A DNA stretch of 64,000 bases from Sanguibacter suarezii NBRC 16159 (GTDB lineage: Bacteria > Actinomycetota > Actinomycetes > Actinomycetales > Cellulomonadaceae), in contig NZ_BCRT01000015.1 of the NCBI RefSeq assembly GCF_001552735.1, forward strand, positions 242,984 through 306,983, written 5' to 3'. The position numbers and the translations under genes are program-made. The notes under the pieces are model-generated. The model made no database searches and was not told the origin of the DNA. It worked only from the letters and a program-made list of their open reading frames with translations. How positions within the stretch are numbered: the stretch's first letter is position 1; every line of letters begins with the position of its first letter. Shown here one piece after another: positions 54,737-63,982 of the stretch.

Positions 54737-56707
54737 CTACTTCTTTCCGACGAACCAGCCCCGCACGACCTCCACCCGGACCGTGAGCTGGTCCAGGCTC
54801 GCCAGGGGCACCTCAGGGCCCCCGCTGCGCCGGCGCAGCTCGTTGTGCACGGTGCCGTGCGGCTGACCCGAGCGACGGGCCCAGGCCGAGACGAGCTGGG
54901 AGAGCTCCTTGCGCAGCTCAGCGGCCTTGCGGTGCTCGAGCTCGCTGCGCTCGGCCGCCTGCTGGACGGCCTTGCTCTTGCCGCTCAGGTGGGTGGCCTG
55001 GCGCTGCTTGAGCAGCGTGGTGACCTGGTCGGCGTCGAGCAGGCCGGGCAGGCCCAGGAAGTCCAGCTCCTCGTCGGAGCCCACCTCCGCACCCGTGCCG
55101 AACTCGCCGCCGTCGAAGAGCACCCGGTCGAAGGACGCCTGCGACTCGAGCATCTCGAAGGAGCCGCCGAGCATCGCGTCGGAGCCCTTCTCCTCCCGGT
55201 TGGCCGCGGCCATGAGCGCGTCCTCGGGGTTGTACATGTCCCCCGCCTCCTCGCCCGTCTTGGGGCGGTCGAGGGCGTGGTCACGCTCGAGCTCCATGCT
55301 GTTGGCCAGGCCGAGCAGGTTCATCACGCTCGGCAGGAAGACCGAGGCGGTCTCCCCGCGCCGGCGGGCACGCACGAAGCGCCCGACGGCCTGGGCGAAG
55401 AACAGCGGAGTCGCGGTCGACGTCGCGTAGACCCCGACGGCCAGGCGGGGCACGTCCACGCCCTCGGAGACCATGCGCACCGCCACCATCCAGCGGTCGT
55501 CGCTGTCGCTGAACTCGTCGATGCGCGCGCTCGCGCCGTCGTCGTCGGAGAGCACGACCGTCGGGGACTGCCCGGTGATCCGGGCCAGGTGCCCGGCGTA
55601 GGCGCGGGCGTCGTTCTGGTCGGTCGCGATGACCAGCCCGCCGGCGTCGGGCACAGCCCGGCGCACCTCGGTGAGCCGCTTGTCCGCAGCGGCGAGCACC
55701 GAGGGGATCCACTCCCCGTTCGGGTCGAGGGCGCTGCGCCAGGCCTGGCTGGTCATGTCCTTGGTCATGGCCTCGCCGAGGTTGGCGCTGATCTCGTCGC
55801 CCGCCTTGGTCCGCCAGCGCATCTGCCCGGAGTAGGAGAGGAAGATCACCGGCCGCACGACGCCGTCGCGCAGCGCCTCGCCGTAGCCGTAGGTGTAGTC
55901 CGCCTTGGACCGGCGGATGCCGTCCATCCCGCGGTCGTAGGTGACGAAGGGGATGGCCGCGGTGTCCGAGCGGAAGGGCGTCCCCGTCAGCGCCAGGCGC
56001 CGGGTGGCCCCGTCGAAGGCGTCGCGGATGGCCTCGCCCCAGGACAGCGCGTCGCCGCCGTGGTGCACCTCGTCCAGGATGACCAGCGTCGGAGCCGCCT
56101 CGGTGCGCGCCATGTGCAGCGCCGCGTTCGCGGCGACCTGGGCGTAGGTCAGCGCCACGCCGTCGTACTGGGCGCCGTGACGGCCCTGGCTGTTCTTGAA
56201 GTTGGGGTCCAGACGCACGCCCACGCGCGCGGCGGCGTCGGCCCACTGGTGCTTGAGGTGCTCGGTCGGCGCGACGACGGTGATGCGCCGCACCACACCC
56301 TGCTCGAGCAGCTCGGTCGCGATGCGCAGCGCGAAGGTCGTCTTGCCGGCCCCCGGGGTCGCCACCGCGAGGAAGTCGCGCGGGGCGCGGGCGCGGTAGA
56401 CGTCCAGGGCGGCCGCCTGCCAGGCGCGCAGCTTCGAGGCCGTGCCCCACGGGGCACGGGTCGGGAAGGACGGCGACAGGTGCGAGGCCGCCGCCGACGA
56501 CGCCGCCTGCGGAGCGGGGGTTACCCCGGGCTTGAGCGGTGCGCCGGCAGGTGTGCCATGGTGCGCGGCACGCTCCTGCGCCGCGGTCTCCTGCGCTGCC
56601 GCGTCCTGGGCTGCGCGCTCCCGAGCCGCGCGGTCCGCGTCGACGTCGAGCGCCGCCGAGGACATGAGGTCGAAGGGTTCGTCCGAGTAGTCCAGCTCAG
56701 CGCTCAC
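54737..56707 (-). CDS. DEAD/DEAH-box superfamily II helicase
   Basis: A 656-residue helicase. Motif I is ATPGAGKTTFALRIA, motif II (DEAD-box position) ILDEVHHGGDA, motif III LTGTPFRSD, and motifs V-VI VSEGVDVPRLAVGV and FAQAVGRFVRARRRG. The first 90 residues are low-complexity Ala/Gln/Glu, and a long C-terminal helical domain (about 500-656) follows the second RecA fold. The GTG start overlaps the stop of the DUF3039 gene (GTGA, 56704-56707), so translation is coupled. The role of this widespread actinobacterial helicase is not established; DNA repair is a guess. Confidence 0.9.
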   Translation of the reverse strand: MSAELDYSDEPFDLMSSAALDVDADRAARERAAQDAAAQETAAQERAAHHGTPAGAPLKPGVTPAPQAASSAAASHLSPSFPTRAPWGTASKLRAWQAAALDVYRARAPRDFLAVATPGAGKTTFALRIATELLEQGVVRRITVVAPTEHLKHQWADAAARVGVRLDPNFKNSQGRHGAQYDGVALTYAQVAANAALHMARTEAAPTLVILDEVHHGGDALSWGEAIRDAFDGATRRLALTGTPFRSDTAAIPFVTYDRGMDGIRRSKADYTYGYGEALRDGVVRPVIFLSYSGQMRWRTKAGDEISANLGEAMTKDMTSQAWRSALDPNGEWIPSVLAAADKRLTEVRRAVPDAGGLVIATDQNDARAYAGHLARITGQSPTVVLSDDDGASARIDEFSDSDDRWMVAVRMVSEGVDVPRLAVGVYATSTATPLFFAQAVGRFVRARRRGETASVFLPSVMNLLGLANSMELERDHALDRPKTGEEAGDMYNPEDALMAAANREEKGSDAMLGGSFEMLESQASFDRVLFDGGEFGTGAEVGSDEELDFLGLPGLLDADQVTTLLKQRQATHLSGKSKAVQQAAERSELEHRKAAELRKELSQLVSAWARRSGQPHGTVHNELRRRSGGPEVPLASLDQLTVRVEVVRGWFVGKK

Positions 56708-57048
56708 TTGCCGCTGTCGCCTGACCCGGGCTCGCCGTCCTGAGGTGCCCGCAGACCGTCGTAGATCTCCTTGCAGATGGGGCACACAGGGAACTTCTTG
56801 GGGTCGCGTCCGGGAACCCAGACCTTCCCGCACAGCGCGATGACCGGCTTGCCGGAGAGCGCGGAGTCGAGGATCTTCTCCTTGCGCACGTAGTGCGAGA
56901 ACCGCTCGTGGTCACCGGGCTCGACCTCTTCGCGGGTCTCGACGTGCTCGAGCACGCTGGTCGACGTGCCCGATCCCGGAGCTCCTGGTGCCCCTGGGGT
57001 GTCGAACGGATCGAGGGGTCCGGTGCTCATCGAGGGGGTCTGTGTCAT
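56704..57048 (-). CDS. DUF3039 family protein
   Basis: A 114-residue protein. The conserved half is RFSHYVRKEKILDSALSGKP, VIALCGKVWVPGRDPKKFPV and CPICKEIYDGL. Three cysteines (one in ALCGK, two in CPIC) could bind zinc as a small ribbon. About 45 disordered N-terminal residues precede it. It is co-translated with the helicase, a pairing seen repeatedly in actinobacteria, which suggests it assists the helicase. The ATG start is at 57048. Confidence 0.9.
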   Translation of the reverse strand: MTQTPSMSTGPLDPFDTPGAPGAPGSGTSTSVLEHVETREEVEPGDHERFSHYVRKEKILDSALSGKPVIALCGKVWVPGRDPKKFPVCPICKEIYDGLRAPQDGEPGSGDSGK

Positions 57049-57070
57049 GGGCCCAAGTCTACGTGCGAGG

Positions 57071-58234
57071 TCACGACACGCCCAACCGTCGAGACAGCAC
57101 CAGGACCGCCGCGCCGGCCTGGATGTCGTCCCCGCTGCGGGCCGCCATCCGGATGCGAAAGCCGCGTCCGATGGCAGGCATCGTGCGCTCCTGGACCTCC
57201 CGCTCGGCCCGCTCACGCACCGTGCCGGCGAGCAGCGAACGGGGTCCGCTGAGCACCACCTCGGCGAGGTTGAGCACACTGACCACGGGCGCGAGAGCGA
57301 TCCCCAGCTGCGTCCCGACCTGGGAGAGGGTCTCCTGGACGGCCTCCTCGTCCAGCCCTGCCAGGCGGTCTTCGAGCGCACGGACGGACAGCACCGTCTC
57401 CAGGCAGCCGAACCGCCCGCAGGAGCAGCTGAGCCCGCCCTCCTCGACCACCCGGACGTGGCCGATCTCACCCGCGCCGTCGCTGTTGCCGCGTACCCGG
57501 GCGCCGTCGAGCATGAGACCAGCACCCACCCCCTCGGCCACGAGCAGGACCATGAGACCGGCTCCGCCCGCCCCGCCGAAGGTGTACTCGCACAGCACGG
57601 CAGCGTTGGCGTCGTTGGCCACGAAGACCGGCACCCCGAGCGCCCGGGTGAGCTCGTCGGCGAGCGGCACCCCGAACCAGCCACGGCTGGGTGACTCCAC
57701 CACCACACCGGCGGCGTCGACGATCCCGGGCGCGGCCACGCCCACCCCGATCACCGGGGCGGAGGCCAGGGAGAGCAGCCTGCGCACGAACCGGACGACC
57801 AGCGCCGTCAGGGCTGCGCCCGAGCGCCCCCCGGTGTCAACCTCCGCCTCGCGCAGGAGGTGCCCGCGCAGGTCGACGAGGCGCCCGCGCACCGTGCGCC
57901 CGGTCGCCACGTCGACCGTGACGATCTGGAAAGCCGCAGTGCGCATCGCCACGAGGATGGCCGGCTTGCCGACCTTGCCCTGGTGGTGCGCCCCGAGCTC
58001 GGTGACCAGCCCTTCGGCGAGCAGGACGGCCACGAGGTCCGAGGCGGTCACCCGGTTGAGACCGGTCACCCGGGCCAGGTCCGCCCGGGACGTGGCGCCC
58101 TCGTGGAAGAGGTGCTGCAGGACCAGGGAGCGGTTGTGCGCACGGGCATGCTCAGGCAAAGCCTTGGCCAACGGTCGCAACGGAGCGGAGACGCCCTGCC
58201 AGGCGTCTTGCGCACCCCCGTTGTGCTGCTTCAT
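57071..58234 (-). CDS. ROK-family transcriptional regulator
   Basis: A 387-residue repressor. The N-terminal winged HTH (about 30-85: NRSLVLQHLFHEGATSRADL, ARVTGLNRVTASDLVAVLL) precedes a sugar-kinase-like ROK domain (GVGVAAPGIVDAAG, FVANDANAAVLCEY, GVGAGLMLDG). The zinc motif follows GEIGH: SCSCGRFGCLE. It probably senses a sugar and represses sugar-use genes, which are not adjacent. The start is ATG at 58234. No obvious operator is seen upstream. Confidence 0.92.
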   Translation of the reverse strand: MKQHNGGAQDAWQGVSAPLRPLAKALPEHARAHNRSLVLQHLFHEGATSRADLARVTGLNRVTASDLVAVLLAEGLVTELGAHHQGKVGKPAILVAMRTAAFQIVTVDVATGRTVRGRLVDLRGHLLREAEVDTGGRSGAALTALVVRFVRRLLSLASAPVIGVGVAAPGIVDAAGVVVESPSRGWFGVPLADELTRALGVPVFVANDANAAVLCEYTFGGAGGAGLMVLLVAEGVGAGLMLDGARVRGNSDGAGEIGHVRVVEEGGLSCSCGRFGCLETVLSVRALEDRLAGLDEEAVQETLSQVGTQLGIALAPVVSVLNLAEVVLSGPRSLLAGTVRERAEREVQERTMPAIGRGFRIRMAARSGDDIQAGAAVLVLSRRLGVS

Positions 58235-58421
58235 GTGAGCAAGTGGAACCTTGCACCTGCGCCGTGTCAACCGGTAGCGCCCGCGCAGGTGGGGCTGCTG
58301 TGACAGGTGAGGCGGCCAGCGCGGGGCGGCAGCGGCCCCCGCGATCACGCGCGGCTCACGAAATGGTCACAGTTGGGTCCAGGACGGACCAAACACTCCT
58401 TCCGCCCTCTAGCCTCGGTCC

Positions 58422-59339
58422 ATGCCTACCCACGTCACCCGCACCCGTACCCCTCGCTCGCGCCCGTGGTGGGCACGTGCCGCCGCGGTCGTCGCCGCAG
58501 CCACGCTGCTGGCCGCCTGCTCCCAGGCGTCAGACATGGGGACCGCCGACTCCGCGATGTCCGCCGATGGTGGCGAGAGCCTGGCCGGCGAGGCGGTGGA
58601 CGGCACCGCCTCCAGCCGGACCGTCTCCACCGTCTCCACCGGTCCCGCAGCAGCGATGATCACCACCGCCAGCGTCGGGGTGGTCGTCAGCGACCCGATC
58701 GAGGCGGCGCTCGCGGTGAGCGAGCTCGTAGAGGCCAGCGGCGGACGGGTCACCGAGCGCGAGGAGGTGGCACCCTCTCCCGAGCGCGACCAGCAGCCCT
58801 GGGCCCACCTGACCGTCCGGGTCCCCGCAGACCAGCTCACCTCGACCCTCGCCTCCCTGGGCACGCTGGGGACCGTGGAGAACACCACCGTCACCTCGAC
58901 CGACGCGTCCATGGAGGTCACCGACATCGCCGCGCGCATCGAGGCGCTGCAGGTCTCGGTCGACCGGCTGGAGACCTTCGTGGGGGAGGCAGCCTCGACC
59001 ACCGCCCTGCTCGAGGCCGAGGCGACGCTCACCGAGCGCCAGAGCGACCTGGAAGCCCTCCAGGCCCAGCAGGCTCGACTCGACGACAAGATCGCACTGA
59101 CCACCCTGACCATCGCGCTGACCACCTCGCCGACCATCCCCGAGGCCGCGCCGGCCGGGTTCTTCGGCGGTCTGCAGAACGGCTGGGACGCCCTGACCGC
59201 CACCCTCGACGTCGTCGTGCTGGCGCTGGGGACGGCGCTGCCGTGGCTGGTCCTGGCCGGGGCCGGCTACCTCGTCGTCCGGTGGGTGCGACGCCGGGCG
59301 CGTCCGGCGCCCGCGGTGTCGCCCTCGCCGACGGCCTGA
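58422..59339 (+). CDS. DUF4349 lipoprotein
   Basis: A 305-residue exported lipoprotein. The N-terminal signal has RSRPWWARAAAVVAAATLL and the lipobox LLAAC (Cys about 33). The extracellular part holds the DUF4349 core (AMITTASVGVVVSDPIEAAL, HLTVRVPADQLTSTLASLG, ARIEALQVSVDRLETFVGEA) with a coiled-coil. A C-terminal transmembrane helix (about 263-286) and a basic tail follow. Its function is unknown; DUF4349 proteins are membrane-bound at both ends. It is convergent with the LuxR gene, 7 bases apart. Confidence 0.9.
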   Translation: MPTHVTRTRTPRSRPWWARAAAVVAAATLLAACSQASDMGTADSAMSADGGESLAGEAVDGTASSRTVSTVSTGPAAAMITTASVGVVVSDPIEAALAVSELVEASGGRVTEREEVAPSPERDQQPWAHLTVRVPADQLTSTLASLGTLGTVENTTVTSTDASMEVTDIAARIEALQVSVDRLETFVGEAASTTALLEAEATLTERQSDLEALQAQQARLDDKIALTTLTIALTTSPTIPEAAPAGFFGGLQNGWDALTATLDVVVLALGTALPWLVLAGAGYLVVRWVRRRARPAPAVSPSPTA

Positions 59340-59346
59340 GACGCGG

Positions 59347-62076
59347 TCAGGTGTGCAGGACCGCAGCGAGCTCGCGGCGGCTGCGGACGCCGGCCTTGGC
59401 GAAGATCCTCGAGAGGTGAGAGTCGACCGTGCGCACCGACAGGAACAGGCGGTCAGCGATCTCCTTGCTGCTCAGGCCGCCGGCGGCGAGACCGGCGATC
59501 TCCTTCTCCCGACGGGTCAGCGCCACCGGCGGCTGGCTCAGCGGCAGCCACACCCCGCGCTCACCCAGCTCGCGGTTGGCCACGAGGATGAGGTCCTGGT
59601 CCCGGGAGAACATCGCGACCACGTGCGCGAGCTGGGCCTGCCCGCGTCGGCCGTCGACGTGGCTCGCGACCGCGTGAGCACGCTCGAGGAGGTCCTCCCC
59701 CGCTGCCAGCCGCCCGTCGGCGTGCAGGGCGAACACCGCCAGGTGCAGCGCGTCGAGCTCGACCCGCGCCAGCCCGCGGTCAGCGGCCCAGTCGGCCAGG
59801 TCGATCGCCTGGTCGTACAGGTCGGGTGAGCGCAGCCAGGAGTGGGCCTGCAGACGCAGGCAGCGGATCTCGGCCTGCATGTAGGCGCTGTACATGCGCC
59901 GGGGTGAGGCGTCCGCGCGGGCGAGCAGCTCGCGGCCGGCGGTGGTGTCACCCGAGGCGATCGCCATGAGGCCCTCGGAGACCAAGGTCATGGCTGCCAG
60001 CCCGATGACGTCGGAGGCGGCGAACTGCACGTTCGCGGCGCGCAGCTCCGCCCGCCCGTCGGACCACCGTCCGCGCAGGCTGGCGAGGCCACCCCGGGTC
60101 ACGTGACCGGTGGTGGGGTCGCTGGTGAACGAGCCCTCGTCCATGCTCAGCATCGCGACCACGCCCTCGGCGGCCGCGACGTCACCCAAACCGATGAGAC
60201 CGATGAACCCGGCGCTGAGGATCTCTGCCACGGCCCACGGGTGCGTCCCAGCGTGCGCTGCCGCGACCCCGAGGTGACGCTGGACGATCTCCTGCGCGGC
60301 CAGCATGCGCCCGGTCTCGACGAGGTCGACGATGAGCAGCGGCATGAGCGGGAGGATGTGCGGCGAGGCCGCGTCGGGTCCGCTGACCAGGGCCATCGCC
60401 TCGTCGCGGCACTCGTTGAACCGCCCGTCACAGCCCAGGGCGATCAGCCGGGCCACGGCGATCCTCAGCGCCGGCTCCGCAGGAAGGGGGGACCCGAGCC
60501 GTGCCGTGAGCTGACGTTCGGCGACGGCGAGAGCGTGCAGCGCGGCCGCGGCGTCGTCGTGGTGGTACTGCTCGATCGCCATGACGATCTCGACCGCCTC
60601 GAGCAGGTGCTGGGCGTAGGTCTCGTCGTCGATGTCGGCCGCCGCCAGCTCCTCACGCAGCCGGGAGACGTCCAGCAGCGCGCGCGCCGGCTGGTCGAGG
60701 AAGCGCCAGGCCTGCGCACGCGCCACGAGCACATCGAGCCTGACAGGGTCCGGCGCCGGAAGCACCGCGAGCGCGCTGGTGGCGATCTGCTCCACCTCCA
60801 CGACCCGGCCGGCCACCAGGCCCGCGCGCAGCGCACCGAGGATCCGGGCCGCAGGCTCCGGGAGACCGCAGTCCAGGGAGGCGCCGACGGAGGTGACCAG
60901 CGCGAGCCCGGTCTGCTCCGCCTCGTCACCGGCGACCGCCCGCAGCGTCGTGAGGATCTCGCGGCGCTGGGCGACCGACGCCGTCTCGAACAAGACCCGG
61001 GAGAACAGGGGTGCGCACTCCAGGTACGGCGTCCGCGTCCCCTGGTCGGGGGACGAGCCGTGGCCGGCCCGGTCCGGGCGGCTGTCCCGGTAGCGGATCG
61101 TGATGAGACCCTCGTCCAGCAGCGCGTCGATGACGGGTGCGGGGACGATCCGCTCGAGCACGTCCCGGACCAGGCCCCGGGAGATGGACACCAGGTCGAG
61201 AGCACGCCGACCCTGCGGGCTGACGTGGGCGATCTCGTGCTGGACCAGCTCGATGACCTTGGTGCTCAGCGGCACCACCCCGGACCAGATCCAGACGTCG
61301 GACTCCTGACGCAGCGTCCCGCTGGCCACCGCGCTACCGACCACCTCGCTCATGTGGAACGGGTTCCCGGCACACACCTCCCACACCTGGCGCAGGGCCT
61401 CGGCGGCAACCTCCCCGCCCAGGCTGCCCCGCAGCCACAGGGCGACCTCGTCACGGGTGAAAGGCGCGAGGTCGACCCGGTCCGCGACCGCGTCCTTCCA
61501 CAGCTCGAACCACGGGCTGCGTCCGGCGGCGAAGGTCTGCATCGTCGCGACCAGCTGGATCTCCTCCTGACGGGCCAGGACCGCGAGCACCCGCGCACTG
61601 AGATCGTCGAGCAGGTGGGCGTCGTCGACCCGCACGACGAGCGCGCGGCCGGCACCCATGGACCGCAGCGCGGCGAGCACGAGCCCGCGCACGGTCCCGA
61701 TGGGCGCGGTGACGTCGACCTGGATGTCCGGCAGCACGTCGAGGAGCGCTCCCAGCGGCGTGGCGGTGCGGTCACGGCTGGCGCCGACGCTGATCCACAC
61801 CGGCGTCCCGGGAGCTGGGACCTCGGCGCGATGGGTGAGCGGACGGGCGGAGGCGGTCTCGTAGAAGGCATCCGAGGCAGCGAAGGAGTCGACCAGGTGC
61901 GTCTTGCCGACGCCGACGTCACCGACGACCAGCACACTGCGCCCGGCACGCAGCGCGGCCTCGATCTGGGCTAGGCCCGCGGTCCGCGGGACGACCGTCT
62001 CACGCAGCCGCACGACGGAGGTCGCAGGGCGCACCGAGACGGTGCGGCGCCACTGGGCGTCTATGCCTTTCGTCAT
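59347..62076 (-). CDS. Large ATPase-LuxR transcriptional regulator
   Basis: A 909-residue regulator of the LAL/MalT-like class. An N-terminal P-loop ATPase (Walker A GDVGVGKTHL at 52-60; RALVVRVDDAHLLDD as Walker B) is followed by a long alpha-helical, TPR-like middle (about 400-830). The C-terminal LuxR HTH has LTRREKEIAGLAAGGLSSKE then IADRLFLSVRTVDSHLSRIF. It is divergent from the tail sheath gene 326 bases away, and LuxR regulators are often linked to actinobacterial eCIS loci. Control of the injection system is therefore likely but inferred. ATG start at 62076. Confidence 0.9.
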   Translation of the reverse strand: MTKGIDAQWRRTVSVRPATSVVRLRETVVPRTAGLAQIEAALRAGRSVLVVGDVGVGKTHLVDSFAASDAFYETASARPLTHRAEVPAPGTPVWISVGASRDRTATPLGALLDVLPDIQVDVTAPIGTVRGLVLAALRSMGAGRALVVRVDDAHLLDDLSARVLAVLARQEEIQLVATMQTFAAGRSPWFELWKDAVADRVDLAPFTRDEVALWLRGSLGGEVAAEALRQVWEVCAGNPFHMSEVVGSAVASGTLRQESDVWIWSGVVPLSTKVIELVQHEIAHVSPQGRRALDLVSISRGLVRDVLERIVPAPVIDALLDEGLITIRYRDSRPDRAGHGSSPDQGTRTPYLECAPLFSRVLFETASVAQRREILTTLRAVAGDEAEQTGLALVTSVGASLDCGLPEPAARILGALRAGLVAGRVVEVEQIATSALAVLPAPDPVRLDVLVARAQAWRFLDQPARALLDVSRLREELAAADIDDETYAQHLLEAVEIVMAIEQYHHDDAAAALHALAVAERQLTARLGSPLPAEPALRIAVARLIALGCDGRFNECRDEAMALVSGPDAASPHILPLMPLLIVDLVETGRMLAAQEIVQRHLGVAAAHAGTHPWAVAEILSAGFIGLIGLGDVAAAEGVVAMLSMDEGSFTSDPTTGHVTRGGLASLRGRWSDGRAELRAANVQFAASDVIGLAAMTLVSEGLMAIASGDTTAGRELLARADASPRRMYSAYMQAEIRCLRLQAHSWLRSPDLYDQAIDLADWAADRGLARVELDALHLAVFALHADGRLAAGEDLLERAHAVASHVDGRRGQAQLAHVVAMFSRDQDLILVANRELGERGVWLPLSQPPVALTRREKEIAGLAAGGLSSKEIADRLFLSVRTVDSHLSRIFAKAGVRSRRELAAVLHT

Positions 62077-62402
62077 CTGGGTCAGGTCCTCGAAGGTTCA
62101 GTCCGACCTCGGCTTGAGCGCTGGGTCGAGGGGTGGCAGGGACGCCGGTCTGAGAATAGTGGGCCAACAAGGGCCCAAAGACCTTGCGCGGAGTTTTTCA
62201 CCCGCGCACGCCGCACCCCGGCTCCGCCTCGAACCGCGGCTGCGGGCAGTGCCCGGGAAAACTGCGTAGCGACTACCGATGTCTGCCCACCGAGCTCGCT
62301 CCTACTGTGACCACCAAGCGTGCCCCAGCCACGTGCCCGAGACGATCCGTCTCCGAGCACGAGATCCGGGGCGGTTCATCAAACAGGAAGAGGAAGAGCT
62401 CT
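62077..62402. other. Divergent regulatory region between the LuxR regulator and the sheath gene
   Basis: 326 bases without a gene. It contains an 18-base palindrome (62160-62177) and an A-rich GAAGAGGAAGAG ribosome-binding stretch just before the sheath GTG (62390-62401). I see no convincing -10/-35 elements. Promoters for both genes must lie here. Confidence 0.6.
62160..62177. promoter_or_regulatory. Palindrome upstream of the eCIS sheath gene
   Basis: TGGGCC-AACAAG-GGCCCA is a 6-bp perfect inverted repeat with a 6-base spacer, a size fitting LuxR-family binding sites. It is 84 bases from the LuxR start and 226 from the sheath start. No second copy is seen. Confidence 0.4.
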
Positions 62403-63971
62403 GTGCCTACCTACACCGCCCCCGGCGTCTACATCGAAGAAGTGCCGTCGTCCCAGAAGGTCCTCTCGTCCGCTCCCACGGCCGTAGCCGCCTTCGTCGG
62501 CTTCACCGAGCGGGCGCCCTTCGACGACGCGAGCGACCCCGAGGGCCTCGCCCCGCGCCTGGTCACGAGCTGGACCCAGTACGAGGCCCTGTACGGCGGC
62601 TTCGTCGAGGGCGCCGTGCTGCCGCTGTCGGTCTACGGCTTCTTCCTCAACGGAGGGAACCTCGCGTACATCGTGCGCATCCCCAACGCCAAGCCTGCCG
62701 GCGAGCCCGCTCGCCTGTCGCTGCCGGCCATCGACCGCGCCCTCGGCCTGCCCCTGGCCATCGAGAGCATCGAGCCCGACGCGAACATCCGCGTCGCCGT
62801 CACCAACGACGAGTCGACCGACGACACCGAGGGCCCCTCGCCCTTCACCATCACCGTCCTCGAGGGCGACGACGCCGTCGAGTCCTTCCCGGGCCTGACC
62901 ATCGGCGGGCCCGCCGACGCCGCCACGGTCATCAACAAGACGTCGACCAAGGTCAAGGTCACCGTCACGCTCGAGGACACGACCGACCTGTCGAGCCAGC
63001 TCGAGATCCTCAAGCCCGGCGTCTACTCCCTGGAGAAGGCGGCCCCCGTCTCGGTCCCCGTCAACGGCCGCAAGTTCGCCGGCTCGGAGAGCGCGCGCAC
63101 CGGCATCAACGGGCTGGCGATCGCCGAGGACGTCACCATCGTGGCGGTCCCCGACCTCGTCACTGCTGCCACCCGCGAGGACGGCACCCTCGACCTCGAC
63201 CTGTGGAAGGCCGTGCAGACCGCGCTCATCGCGCACTGCGAGCTGCACCCCAACCGCATGGCCATCCTCGACGCCCCTCCCGGCTTCAGCGCCCAGCAGG
63301 TCAAGGAGTGGCGCAGCGAGACGGCGCAGTACGACTCCGCCTTCGCCACCCTGTACTACCCGTGGATCAAGGTCGAGAACCCGGTCCCGGGCAGCTCGCA
63401 GGCTGAGGTGCTCATCCCGCCGTCCGGGCACGTCGCGGGCGTGTGGGCGCGGACCGACGACACCCGCGGGGTGTGGAAGGCCCCGGCCAACGACACCATC
63501 CGCGGGGTGCTCGACGTCGAGCGCACCATCACCCAGAACGAGCAGTCGCTGCTCAACCCGCTGGGCATCAACGCGATCCGCCCCTTCGGCACGCGCGGCA
63601 TCCGCATCTGGGGCGCTCGCACCCTGGCCTCCGACACCGACTGGCAGTACATCAACGTCCGTCGGTTGTTCAACATGATCGAGTCGACGATCCTCGAGGG
63701 CACGCAGTGGGCCGTCTTCGAGCCCAACGACGTCAAGCTCTGGGAAGGCGTCATCCGCACGCTCACCGGCTACCTGCACGGGCTGTGGCAGCAGGGCGCG
63801 CTGTTCGGCGCCTCGGCGAGCCAGGCGTTCTTCGTCAACTGCGACGCCACCACCAACCCGCCGGAGTCGGTGGACGCGGGCAAGCTCGTCGTCGAGGTCG
63901 GCATCGCCCCGGTCAAGCCGGCTGAGTTCGTCGTCTTCCGGATCAGCCAGAACAAGCAGACCGGCAACTGA
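62403..63971 (+). CDS. Contractile tail sheath protein (eCIS, Afp/PVC-type)
   Basis: A 522-residue sheath subunit that forms the contracting outer tube of a phage-tail-like injection machine. The N-terminus VPTYTAPGVYIEEVPSSQ is the sheath handshake arm, followed by AVAAFVGFTERAPFDD. The conserved C-terminal half has VAGVWARTDDTRGVWKAP, NPLGINAIRPFGTRGIRIWG, INVRRLFNMIESTI and WAVFEPND. The start is GTG at 62403 after GAAGAGGAAGAG. No capsid, terminase or lysis genes lie next to it, so an extracellular contractile injection system is more likely than a prophage. Tube, baseplate and effector genes should follow to the right of the window. Confidence 0.92.
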   Translation: MPTYTAPGVYIEEVPSSQKVLSSAPTAVAAFVGFTERAPFDDASDPEGLAPRLVTSWTQYEALYGGFVEGAVLPLSVYGFFLNGGNLAYIVRIPNAKPAGEPARLSLPAIDRALGLPLAIESIEPDANIRVAVTNDESTDDTEGPSPFTITVLEGDDAVESFPGLTIGGPADAATVINKTSTKVKVTVTLEDTTDLSSQLEILKPGVYSLEKAAPVSVPVNGRKFAGSESARTGINGLAIAEDVTIVAVPDLVTAATREDGTLDLDLWKAVQTALIAHCELHPNRMAILDAPPGFSAQQVKEWRSETAQYDSAFATLYYPWIKVENPVPGSSQAEVLIPPSGHVAGVWARTDDTRGVWKAPANDTIRGVLDVERTITQNEQSLLNPLGINAIRPFGTRGIRIWGARTLASDTDWQYINVRRLFNMIESTILEGTQWAVFEPNDVKLWEGVIRTLTGYLHGLWQQGALFGASASQAFFVNCDATTNPPESVDAGKLVVEVGIAPVKPAEFVVFRISQNKQTGN

Positions 63972-63982
63972 TCCACCCGTGC

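Noticed and set aside
60103..61974. A 623-codon open frame antisense to the LuxR regulator
   Set aside because: Shadow of the regulator gene; no recognisable family and biased composition.
62403..63971. The sheath gene as evidence of a complete prophage
   Set aside because: No integrase, capsid, terminase or lysis gene lies near it in the window, and a LuxR regulator is its divergent neighbour; eCIS fits better, though the right side is not visible.
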